Shown here in pieces: positions 17,143-26,300 of a stretch of DNA of 64,000 nucleotides; position 1 is the first letter of the stretch; each line of letters begins with the position of its first letter. The notes below the pieces were generated by a model. The model did no database searches, was not told where the DNA came from, and saw only the letters and a program-made list of their open reading frames with translations. The stretch is from NCBI RefSeq assembly GCF_018688095.1, contig NZ_CP061311.1:1210120-1274119 (forward strand), written 5' to 3'. The translations under genes and the position numbers were made by a program. Origin of the DNA: Polynucleobacter sp. AP-Titi-500A-B4 (GTDB taxonomy: Bacteria > Pseudomonadota > Gammaproteobacteria > Burkholderiales > Burkholderiaceae).

Positions 17143-18720
17143 TCAATAGAGGCGCGTATTGCTGACGCGCTTGATCTCAGCGACGGCTAATTGGGAGATA
17201 TCTCTCAATTTTTCGTGCTTATCTTGATTGAGATCGATGATCGATTCAATCTGAGCATATGAAGATGCTACGAAGCGATCGCCATTCTCTTGGCTCTTTC
17301 TGAGAACACCAAACTCAATGCGGCTACGCTCATCGTTACTGAGTTTGCTGATGAGATCCTTGGTTGCCCAAATGCTGCCGTGTCTTGCAAAGTCACTCAG
17401 ACGCGATGCCTGGTTAATCGTGTTACCTAATACGGCAAACTCAATATGGTTTGCCGACTGGAAACTTCCCAACCACTCTTGACCTTCATGTAAGCCAATA
17501 TTAAGCTGCAGTTCAGTAAACCAATTTTTCTTGAGCTGCCATTCAGCGCTAATCTTACGCATCGCTTGGCGTAATTCATCAGCACAAGCAACAGCATTAA
17601 ATAAATAATTACTTTCAGCTTGTGGGAAGAAGTAGTACACGACTCCATCACCTACGTGCTTACCGTGAGTACCCGTGTATTTTCGCAATATCGGACCCAT
17701 CGTCGCCCAGATCTGATTGACCAAAGCGAAATACTCATCTGGCGGTAATTCTGAACAAATACGAACGGAGTTCTGCAAGTCAGCCACCAAAACTGCTAAA
17801 GGCGTCATTACTGGCAAGCGTTTGCTCAGTAATGAGTGAATCACTTGATCACGACGAGCTAAGAAATTAACTAAGTCATCCCCTCGCTCCTCTGCAGGCG
17901 CATGGACTACTAAGATGCCTTCACGGAAATACACCGCATAGACTCGGTAACAAACAATCTGACCACGTGAATCTCTTTGAAAAAACTCGACTTCATTGAC
18001 TGCTTGTTCTTGGGCTTGTTCTTCAGAAGATAAGCCTTCCAATAGCGGCATAAGGTCTGGATCACTCTGCGCTACTAGCTTAGAGAGCGACTCGTAAGAA
18101 ATACGAGAGCTAGCCAATTGCAATAACAAACCTACCAATGAGCGCTGATCTTCCATGGTTAGACATACTTCAGGTCTTGTCAGCAAGTTCAGTAAATTTC
18201 GATCGGTACTTTTAGATGGCGCCGTTGCAAAACCAAATACCGCTTTACGTGCTGGCTCATTAAACCAAGTGAGCTCAAAGTTGTAATTGAGCATGTAAGC
18301 AGGATGCGTCAGGGTATCAAGCGATAAGGAGAGATTGCCTAATGAATCTGAGAAAGGCTTGCTTGCAGTGTTCGTCGCGCGCGCTTGATTGGCCTGGTTA
18401 GATTTGCCAATCGGGCGCATTGCTGGACGAGAGCCTGCTGTCTCTAACTGTAGCTCTTGCACTTCCAATAAAGCATCGGTCTGAGCTAAGCGCTCAGCGA
18501 CTTGAGCCATTGATAAGCCTTGGCCCTTCAAAATTTGGACAGCCTGCACTCTTTCTAATGCATCGTCCGGGAAGAAACCCAATACCCTAGCCCCACCCTC
18601 ATCTGCGCTTGCGGATAAAGACTGCACATCCGGCTTAGGCAAAATGCCAAGCTGAATGTAGTTATTAAGGGTGGCACGTGATATTCCAGTTTGGTCTATC
18701 AATGCCTTGCTAGAGATCAT
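17143..18720 (-). CDS. MerR-type HTH regulator fused to class III nucleotide cyclase
   Basis: The 525-residue protein begins with a MerR-like winged HTH (residues 1-85: ISRATLNNYIQLGILPKP, then a second DNA-contact segment and GLSMAQVAERL). A PAS-like region follows at about 125-280 (YMLNYNFELTWFNEPARKAVFG). A class III adenylate/guanylate cyclase domain lies at about 300-470. Catalytic features are present: VADLQNS with the first metal Asp, GKHVGDGVVYYF with Lys and the second metal Asp, and LGNTINQASRL with the transition-state Asn and Arg. A DNA-binding one-component regulator joined to a probably active cyclase is unusual. Its upstream region holds five TTAGACA-like elements, so autoregulation is likely. 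Which cyclic nucleotide is made cannot be told from sequence. Confidence 0.82.
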   Translation of the reverse strand: MISSKALIDQTGISRATLNNYIQLGILPKPDVQSLSASADEGGARVLGFFPDDALERVQAVQILKGQGLSMAQVAERLAQTDALLEVQELQLETAGSRPAMRPIGKSNQANQARATNTASKPFSDSLGNLSLSLDTLTHPAYMLNYNFELTWFNEPARKAVFGFATAPSKSTDRNLLNLLTRPEVCLTMEDQRSLVGLLLQLASSRISYESLSKLVAQSDPDLMPLLEGLSSEEQAQEQAVNEVEFFQRDSRGQIVCYRVYAVYFREGILVVHAPAEERGDDLVNFLARRDQVIHSLLSKRLPVMTPLAVLVADLQNSVRICSELPPDEYFALVNQIWATMGPILRKYTGTHGKHVGDGVVYYFFPQAESNYLFNAVACADELRQAMRKISAEWQLKKNWFTELQLNIGLHEGQEWLGSFQSANHIEFAVLGNTINQASRLSDFARHGSIWATKDLISKLSNDERSRIEFGVLRKSQENGDRFVASSYAQIESIIDLNQDKHEKLRDISQLAVAEIKRVSNTRLY

Positions 18721-18728
18721 TTATCTAT

Positions 18729-18896
18729 CTGTCCAATAAAAAGTAATGGCCGGGAGATCATTTATACAGATATATAAGAGATTTAGACAGCCTTTTAGTG
18801 TATAAAAGTAGATAACTACTAGATAATTAGTTGTCTAAATCCAACAATATATTGATCAATAAGGCTGGAATATGTCTAAATTAAGAGATTAGACAG
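18729..18896. promoter_or_regulatory. TTAGACA operator cluster (motif C) before the MerR-cyclase gene
   Basis: Elements lie at 18729-18737 (CTGTCCAAT), 18781-18790 (ATTTAGACAG), 18831-18840 (TTGTCTAAAT), 18873-18881 (TGTCTAAAT) and 18888-18896 (ATTAGACAG). The last two form a perfect 7-bp dyad TGTCTAA-N9-TTAGACA. The second and third are inverted about 40 bp apart. The first, read on the minus strand, shares GACAGATAGAT with the last. The motif was not noticed elsewhere in the window, which suggests autoregulation by the adjacent MerR-type protein. Confidence 0.5.
18806..18821. promoter_or_regulatory. Dyad operator B2
   Basis: AAGTAGATAACTACTA matches the TAGTA-GATAAN-TACTA consensus with one change in the first arm. 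It lies inside the motif C cluster, about 85-100 bp upstream of the MerR-cyclase start. Confidence 0.45.
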
Positions 18897-18903
18897 ATAG
18901 ATG

Positions 18904-21864
18904 CTAGATCAGGATATTTTTAAAGGCTTCTGGGCTTAAAGGCCTGCTGTATAGATAGCCTTGCGCAAAAGAACATCCCATCTCTCTGAGCATTTGAGCC
19001 TGCTGCTCTGTCTCCACCCCTTCGGCAATGGAACCTAGATTCAAGCCTTTTGCCATGGCAACCATCGCAGATACCAACGATGCATCAAGACTATCTGGCG
19101 CCAGGGTTTTAACAAAATGAGAATCAATCTTTAAGAAATCAAAGTTAAAGTTTTTCAAGGATGCAAGTGATGAGTAGCCTGTTCCAAAATCGTCGACGCT
19201 AAATTGACAACCTGCTTCTTGTAGCATCGATATTTTGCGCAATACCCTTTGAGACTGAATCAACATCATCCGCTCAGTAATTTCAAGAACAATCTTATTA
19301 GGAGAAATACCAAATTCTTTCATCCAATCAAGCCATTGAACCACAGAGTGATCGGTTGAATGAAACTGCGCAGCAGAAACGTTCACCGCAATTGATGGCG
19401 CTTTATCTAGACCAAGCGACTTCAGATACATTAATACTTCTTTCATGACCCAGTTGCCAATTTCTACAATGAGGCCAGACTCTTCGGCGATCTCAATAAA
19501 TGAGGATGGCATCACTACCTCGCCACTAGCGCGATGCCATCTTAATAGGGCTTCAGCATGGGTAATCACACCTGTTTTTAAATCATAGATAGGCTGATAC
19601 TCTAAGCGGAACTGTTTGTTATCCATCGCAGTACGGAGTTCTGAGATCACGCTAGCACGGTAATTAGCCTTAACTTGCAAAGAGCTCGTGAAATACTGGA
19701 AGCCATTTCTACCATTAGACTTTGCTGCATACATGGCTTGGTCAGCACCCAAGAGAAGCGCTTTACCATCATCTCCGTCATTGGGGAACATCGAGATACC
19801 GAAACTGGCAGTGACATAAATCATCTCGCCATTGATTGGTACAGGCTCACTCAAGTTTTTAAGAATTTCGCGAATGATGATATCCGCTTTTTCTGGCCTG
19901 TCGAGCTGACCCAATAAGATTACAAATTCATCGCCACCAATTCGGGCTACCGTATCAGTATCACGGACCTCAGAACGTAAACGTTGCGCTACAACTTTTA
20001 ATAACTCGTCGCCAAAGTCATGGCCACGACTATCGTTCACGTCCTTAAAGTTATCCAAGTCAATATAAATGACTGCCAAACTGGTTTGTGAGCGGGTTGA
20101 TTGTTTGATCAATTGCCCGAGACGATCGAGCATCAGACGACGGTTAGGCAAACCGGTAAGTGGATCAAAGTTGGCTTGCTGATTAATCAGTTCTCGCGCC
20201 TTGCGTTGATCCGTGACGTCTGATACCAGGGCAACCCGCTGTAAAGGAATTCCATCTTTATCGAAGGTAGAGTAAATGGACAAGAAACGCAGTTCTTCGA
20301 CGCCATCCCTCACCTTGATCCAGGCTTGACCTTCCCAGCGCCCTGTAGCATCAAGGGAAGTAAAAATGTCGGAATAAGAGCGAGCGCCATGGCGCTTTAC
20401 TAAGAAGTCTGAGAATCCATAACCTAGTAGATCATTTTCAGAATAGCCTGTTAACTCTCTAAAGGCGTCATTAGCCAAGAGAATATTATTTTTCGCATCG
20501 CAAATAACAACTGCTTCACCCATGGCACGATATACAGCAGAGGACACCTTAAGAATATCTTCAGAGCGCTTTTGCTCAGTAATATCAATACCGTAAATCA
20601 CCATGCGGTCTGAGGCAAAGAAGCTACCCCAGGAAATCAATCTAACGGAACCATCTTTACAACGCGTTTCGGTTTCAATTGGGACAAATGGATCACCTGA
20701 GCTCTTGACTTCATCAGCGCGACGACCCCACTCTTCTTGTATCTTCTTCCGATATTCAAGATCTGGATATGCTAGCGGCCACCACGCATTAGGTTCAAGT
20801 AGGTCTTCGGTCGTATACCCAAGTGCCTTTGTAAAATATGGATTGACGTAATCCGTAATTTGAGTGCTGAGGTTATAGGTGGCCATCAACACGGGTGTAT
20901 TACCAACAATCTCGCGAAAGCGCTCCTCTGACTGAAGGATAACCTTAGTTGCTTCCCATAAATTTTGGCTTTTCTGTTGAAAACTTTGCACTACTAATCC
21001 AACCGATAAACCAATAAAACAGGCAACCCCTAAATATGCCCAAATCACCATTGGGGCATGATGGGTCATCAATTGACGATCAAAGAATGCCGACCCATCA
21101 AATACACCAAGGATAGATTGCACAAGAAGGATACAAAAATACACCATTGCACCTTGGCGACCAAATCGATAACCAAAAAATGCAATGATGAAAAAGGCTC
21201 CGAAACCTCTTCCTGTTAAATCAATATATTCTTTTAGCCAACCAAAAAATACCGCCTGCCCAAGCAAAACAGCAATAAGAATAAAAAAAACAAACTGGGT
21301 TATTTTTTCCTTAGACCAATCCTGAATCCATCGGCCAGAAAGTACAAGGATGATGGGTGTAAAAAATGCAAACCCAAAGAAGTCGCCAATAAACCATTGT
21401 TGATAAATACCCTTTACCATGTCTGGCGAGAGTAAATTAGCCCAAACCAAAAATTGCACATTGATGGTGGTGCTAACTAGCGCACCAATAAAGCTAGAAA
21501 TTAATAAATGGCTATATTGCGCTAAGGATTGAATTTCTTTATCGAACTTGAAAAATCTTTTTAACAGCGCGAAAACGATTAAATAACCTATGAGGGCACC
21601 ACTCGCCAAGAGGAATGCCATAGTAATAGTGTGGCCGCCACCACTTTCACCAAAAATTGCACCCAACAATATAAATGGCCAATATTGCCAACCAAGCACT
21701 AGAAGCGCTCCCAGACCAATTCCAGCAGGAACCCAAATTACACTCTCACCAACAACACCAGAAAAGTACTTCAGAATGAATGTTGAAATCAATGCATGAG
21801 CGAGACCAAATGCGCAAGCTGCAATAACGCCGGATTTGGTATAGATTTTAAAAAAACGATGCAT
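18904..21864 (-). CDS. MASE1-PAS-PAS-GGDEF-EAL cyclic-di-GMP enzyme
   Basis: The 986-residue inner-membrane protein has a MASE1 sensor with about eight helices (1 to about 300; ESVIWVPAGIGLGALLVLG). Two PAS domains follow at about 315-430 and 435-560. A GGDEF domain at about 570-730 has an intact RIGGDEF and an RDTD I-site five residues before it. An EAL domain at about 745-985 has intact AEALLRW and DDFGTGYSSL. Both cyclase and phosphodiesterase motifs are therefore intact, and the net activity cannot be predicted. The ATG at 21864 has no Shine-Dalgarno on its own strand; the AGGAGG-like sequence beside it lies on the other strand. Two different dyad motifs (A3 and B3) lie upstream. Confidence 0.93.
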   Translation of the reverse strand: MHRFFKIYTKSGVIAACAFGLAHALISTFILKYFSGVVGESVIWVPAGIGLGALLVLGWQYWPFILLGAIFGESGGGHTITMAFLLASGALIGYLIVFALLKRFFKFDKEIQSLAQYSHLLISSFIGALVSTTINVQFLVWANLLSPDMVKGIYQQWFIGDFFGFAFFTPIILVLSGRWIQDWSKEKITQFVFFILIAVLLGQAVFFGWLKEYIDLTGRGFGAFFIIAFFGYRFGRQGAMVYFCILLVQSILGVFDGSAFFDRQLMTHHAPMVIWAYLGVACFIGLSVGLVVQSFQQKSQNLWEATKVILQSEERFREIVGNTPVLMATYNLSTQITDYVNPYFTKALGYTTEDLLEPNAWWPLAYPDLEYRKKIQEEWGRRADEVKSSGDPFVPIETETRCKDGSVRLISWGSFFASDRMVIYGIDITEQKRSEDILKVSSAVYRAMGEAVVICDAKNNILLANDAFRELTGYSENDLLGYGFSDFLVKRHGARSYSDIFTSLDATGRWEGQAWIKVRDGVEELRFLSIYSTFDKDGIPLQRVALVSDVTDQRKARELINQQANFDPLTGLPNRRLMLDRLGQLIKQSTRSQTSLAVIYIDLDNFKDVNDSRGHDFGDELLKVVAQRLRSEVRDTDTVARIGGDEFVILLGQLDRPEKADIIIREILKNLSEPVPINGEMIYVTASFGISMFPNDGDDGKALLLGADQAMYAAKSNGRNGFQYFTSSLQVKANYRASVISELRTAMDNKQFRLEYQPIYDLKTGVITHAEALLRWHRASGEVVMPSSFIEIAEESGLIVEIGNWVMKEVLMYLKSLGLDKAPSIAVNVSAAQFHSTDHSVVQWLDWMKEFGISPNKIVLEITERMMLIQSQRVLRKISMLQEAGCQFSVDDFGTGYSSLASLKNFNFDFLKIDSHFVKTLAPDSLDASLVSAMVAMAKGLNLGSIAEGVETEQQAQMLREMGCSFAQGYLYSRPLSPEAFKNILI

Positions 21865-21885
21865 TTAGGAGGCCATCAATATTTA

Positions 21886-21901
21886 TACTAAAGTTATAGT
21901 T
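21886..21901. promoter_or_regulatory. Dyad operator A3 before the MASE1 gene
   Basis: TACTAAAGTTATAGTT matches adhesin site A1 at 15 of 16 positions, 22-37 nt upstream of the MASE1 gene start. From this position a bound protein could block transcription of the gene. Confidence 0.5.
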
Positions 21902-21988
21902 CAATAACTACATCTTAAAAAGAATCTTGATTTAAGGCTAGGAACTTATGGTTAAAACGTTGAAAATGAATGATATTTAGAACTAAAT

Positions 21989-22004
21989 TAGTAGATAAAT
22001 ACTA
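21989..22004. promoter_or_regulatory. Dyad operator B3 before the MASE1 gene
   Basis: TAGTAGATAAATACTA is a perfect TAGTA-N6-TACTA inverted repeat. It differs from the reverse complement of B1 by one base, in the spacer. It lies 125-140 nt upstream of the MASE1 gene and just past the end of the glycosyltransferase gene. Confidence 0.5.
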
Positions 22005-22019
22005 TTTTTAGCTAGATAT

Positions 22020-23258
22020 TCAAAGCCGCGTCAATTGCTTTACCCACTCTATCTGTTGAGGCAAGCATACATTCTTCAAATCATATTTCTCTAGGATAGT
22101 TTTTCTGGCTGCGAGGCCAAGACGCTTTCGAGCATCCGGATCATTTAGCAATGCAATCACTTCATTAGCTAAATCTTCGCTCCTAAAGAAATCAACGAGC
22201 CTGCCATTTTGGTCATGCTGGATCAATTCATGAAGTGGTTGTGTATTGCTAGCGACAATGGCGCATCCAGCGCTCATCGCCTCCATCAAACTCCAACTCA
22301 AAACAAATGGATAAGTTAAGTAAATATGAACCGTAGAGAGTTGCAATACGCCAATGAACTGATCATACGGCAGTGAGCCCAAGAAATGCACCCTCTTCCA
22401 ATCTGCATCAGATATTTTCGTTCGCACTTCTGATACAAAAATATCTCGCCAACTTCCTCCGCCCTTAGGTGCCTGACCATAGCTCACGCCATTCCCACCC
22501 ACAATCAATATTTGAGCATTAGGTCGCTCTTTTAGAATCTTTGGCAAAGCTCGGAAGAAGGTGTGGCAGCCGCGATAAGGCTCTAAGTTGCGATTGACAA
22601 AGGTGATGACTTCATCATTTTTGGTAAGTGTTAATTGCTGATTTAAAGTTATTTGGACATTGGGATTTGGCTTAATCGTTTCAGTATCGATACCATCATG
22701 AATAACGGTAATCTTTGAGCGAAAAGGATCTGGAAAGGTACTGGCTTGCCACTCCGTTGGAGAAATCCCTGCATCAGCGATTTCAAAATGCATCTGATTG
22801 TTCAGATTCTTTAGACGAATCTTGGGTTCAGTAGTTAAATCAACATCTGCAAACTCAGGATCAAAACCTACATCTGCACCTTGCGCGTGATAGTAAAACT
22901 CACCATAGATACCTAGCTTCGCATTTGGCCAAACCTGTTTAATAAAGAGGGATTCCCCCCAGCCCGGATTAGATATAATGATATCCGGTTCAAAGCCAGC
23001 CTCTTTCAACTGGACGGCAGCGAGATAACACGCTTCGCCACGAATAATCTTGGTTTCCCAATCCAATATCCAAGGATGAATACCTACAGTATTTTTCTTA
23101 TCAGTTCCATACCGAGTGACCTGAACGCCCTGCCAGTCACTCACACCTAAGTCACGCATCGTCAGAGCACGCACCTCGCTGCCAGGAATCGCGGCAAGCG
23201 CAGGGGCCAAGTGCTTAAACTGGCTTGGAAAGTTTTGGTGGATAAAGAGAATCTTCAT
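22020..23258 (-). CDS. Glycosyltransferase family 4 (GT-B fold)
   Basis: The 412-residue soluble protein starts MKILFIHQNFPSQFKHLAPAL, the typical start of a GT4 subfamily, which supports this ATG. The donor-binding half has FVNRNLEPYRGCHTFFRALPKI, AQILIVGGNG and SWSLMEAMSAGCAIVASNTQPLHELI, including the family's E-x7-E-like motif. It lies downstream of the giant peroxidase gene on the same strand, so it may glycosylate that protein, the adhesin or a polysaccharide (inference). A strong hairpin with a T-run ends directly at its ATG, and no Shine-Dalgarno is visible, so expression from the upstream transcript is probably reduced. Confidence 0.88.
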   Translation of the reverse strand: MKILFIHQNFPSQFKHLAPALAAIPGSEVRALTMRDLGVSDWQGVQVTRYGTDKKNTVGIHPWILDWETKIIRGEACYLAAVQLKEAGFEPDIIISNPGWGESLFIKQVWPNAKLGIYGEFYYHAQGADVGFDPEFADVDLTTEPKIRLKNLNNQMHFEIADAGISPTEWQASTFPDPFRSKITVIHDGIDTETIKPNPNVQITLNQQLTLTKNDEVITFVNRNLEPYRGCHTFFRALPKILKERPNAQILIVGGNGVSYGQAPKGGGSWRDIFVSEVRTKISDADWKRVHFLGSLPYDQFIGVLQLSTVHIYLTYPFVLSWSLMEAMSAGCAIVASNTQPLHELIQHDQNGRLVDFFRSEDLANEVIALLNDPDARKRLGLAARKTILEKYDLKNVCLPQQIEWVKQLTRL

Positions 23259-23290
23259 AAAAATAGGGGCACTTCAATAGAAGCACCCCT
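23259..23290 (-). terminator. Intrinsic terminator after the peroxidase gene, abutting the GT4 start
   Basis: On the minus strand AGGGGTGCTT and AAGTGCCCCT form a 10-bp stem with two G-U pairs around a 6-nt loop (23265-23290). ATTTTT follows and runs into the ATG at 23258. It lies about 30 nt past the peroxidase stop. Confidence 0.75.
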
Positions 23291-23321
23291 TATCCTAGCA
23301 GGAATACAGCATCTCCATTAC

Positions 23322-26300
23322 TTAAGCAATGATGTGAATATCTCCCGCAGCTAAGCCTGGGTGGCTAGTAGTTCCAATAATTGCCACCTTAACAGCCGCG
23401 ATTGTTGCGGTACTACCATCGGCATCGTAATACAGTGCACCATCAGTAGTGTTGTAGATAAAGTGCTGGGCAGTAGTAGTCGCAGCTATGGTACCAGCAC
23501 CAGAGGTAAATTCTGCTGCCCCTATCGCAGTACCTGCTCCGGAACCTGAAGCGGCCGTGACTTTACTAAAAACTGCCTTACTAAATTGCAATAGATCTGC
23601 ATCGCCATTAATTTTAAAATCAGTGATCGTATCCACATTAGTTGATCCAGTTGCAGAATTGAAAACAAAGTAATCAACACCACCACCGCCAGTCAAGCTG
23701 TCATTACCAAGGCCGCCATTCAGGATATTGGCTCCACTATTACCAACAATGGTGTTAGCGGTAGCATTACCAGTACCATTAATCGCAGCTGCTCCAGTCA
23801 AGTTGAGAGTTTCAACTTCAGCGCCCAATGTGAACGTTACAGATGAATTCACGATATCCGTTCCACCGCCTGCCACCTCAGTTACAACATCACCAGTGTT
23901 ATCTACTACATAGGTGTCATTGCCTGCTCCACCAATCATCGTATCTGCGCCAGTGCCACCATCGAGAGTGTTATTGCCATTATTTCCAGTAATAGTGTTG
24001 TTGAGAGTATTACCAGTACCGTTGATGTTTGCAGTACCACCCAACAAAATCAGCTTCTCGATATTAGCCCCTAAGGTATAGGTTCCTGAAGTGATATCAG
24101 CCTCCACAGTATCGACGCCCTCATTGACAATAACAAATCCTGCTAACGTCAGATTAGCATTTTCGGTAACCACTGTCTGGGTGTTAACAACTCTATAGGT
24201 ATCGTCACCAATACCGCCAACGAGTGTGTCAGTACCGCCACCGCTAATCAGCGTGTCATTTCCTGCGCCACCAGACAAATTATTATTAGCAGTGTTCCCC
24301 GTAAGCACGTTGTTACCAGTGTTACCTGTACCGTTAATGGCAGTAGTGCCTGTGAGAGTTAGATTCTCAATATTGGCAGCAAGAGTGTAGGTTACCGATG
24401 AATTTACGGTATCGGTTCCCTCGTTGGCGTTCTCGGTCACCACATCACCAGCGTTGTCCACTGTATAGGTATCATTACCTGCCCCACCAATCATGGTATC
24501 GGCACCTGTACCACCATCAAGAACGTTATTACTAGCATTACCGGTAATCACGTTTGCCACTGTATTACCAGTGCCATTAATAGCAGAGCCAGTAAGGGTG
24601 AGATTCTCAATATACGTGAGAGTTGCCAGTGTAAAGTCTGCAGAACTTTGAATAGTATCCGTACCGGCACTATCTACAACAGTAGTTGTGGATTGTTGTG
24701 CTGTAACGATATAAGTATCATTTCCTGCGCCACCGTTAAGGGTATCTGTACCACCGCCACCATTTAATGTGTCATCTCCAGCATCACCCACCAAGCTATT
24801 TGCAGCTGAGTTACCAATAATCAGGTTATTAAGCGTATTGCCTGTGCCGTTAATGGCGGAGCCAGTGAGAGTGAGATTCTCAATGTCGTTACCCAGGATG
24901 TAGCTTGTTAATGAGGAAATTACAGTATCAGTACCCTCATTCGCATTCTCGATGATGACATCATCTAAATTATTGACGTTGTATGAGTCGTCGCCTAAAC
25001 CGCCGCTCATCGTATCAGCACCGCTGCTACGCCCAGTGAAGGTGTCATTCAAATTACTACCAATCACAATTTCAATATTGCTTAAGGTATCGTTACCATC
25101 ACCACCAGTGACCAAACCAGCTGTTAAGTTCACTGTAACAGCACCAGTCGCACTAGCATAGCTGGCCGTATCAGTACCTGCACCACCATCCAGCGTGTCA
25201 TTACCTTTACCGCCAATCAGCGTGTCGTTACCTAGACCGCCTGACAGGCTGTTATTGCCTATGTTACCAGTGACCACGTTATCAACATCATTACCAATAC
25301 CATCGATATTGCTTGCACCAGTCAGAGTGAGGTTTTCTAGATTCGTACTGATAGTGTAGGTTAGGGATGAAAATACAGTATCAGTACCCTCAGCCGCATT
25401 CTCAGTTACAACATCACCGATGTTATCTACCGTGTAGGTGTCATTACCTGAGCCACCGATCATGATGTCAGCACCAGCACCACCATCAAGCACGTTATTA
25501 CCGCTATTACCAGTAATCGTATTGTTAAGACCATTACCAGTACCTGCAATTGCAGAGCCCGTGAGGACCAAATTCTCAATCGCAGCATTCACATTATTAA
25601 AGTCCACTAATGAAAAACTGACAGAGCTTTGAATAGTATCGGTTCCTGAGCTATCAATCACGGAACCAGAAGTGAGCTGTGAATCAACAATATAAGTATC
25701 GTCATCAGCGCCACCATTTAAAGTGTCGTTGCCGCCACCGCCAATCAAGGTATCATTACCTGCACCGCCTGAGAGGCTATTGTTGCCGGCATTACCAGTA
25801 ATCACGTTATTGCCAGCATTACCAGTGCCGTTGATTGCAGCACCCATTAATGTCAGGTTTTCAACGTTAGCCACATTGAGTAAATCATAATCAATATAAG
25901 CCCGCACGGTATCGACTCCACCAGCGATTCCAGAAGCTTCGGTAATGACATCTGTAGTTGTATCCACATCGTAAACGTCATTACCGTCGCCACCAATTAA
26001 TATGTCCTTACCTGAACCGCCATTGAAAGTATCGTTACCAGCACTACCAGTCAATACGTTATCGATCTCATTTCCGATAATGTAGTTGTCTAAAGAATTA
26101 CCAGTGCCATTAATTGCAGTAAGGCCTGTGAGCGTTAGGTTGTCTAAATTGTTACCTAAGGTAAAGTCAATTGAACTAATGACAGTATCAATACCTTCGT
26201 TGCTCTGTTCGGTAAGAGTATTGCCTATAGCATTTATATAGTAAGTATCGTTACCATTACCACCGATCAAGATATCGTTTCCACCGCCATAAAGCTGGTT

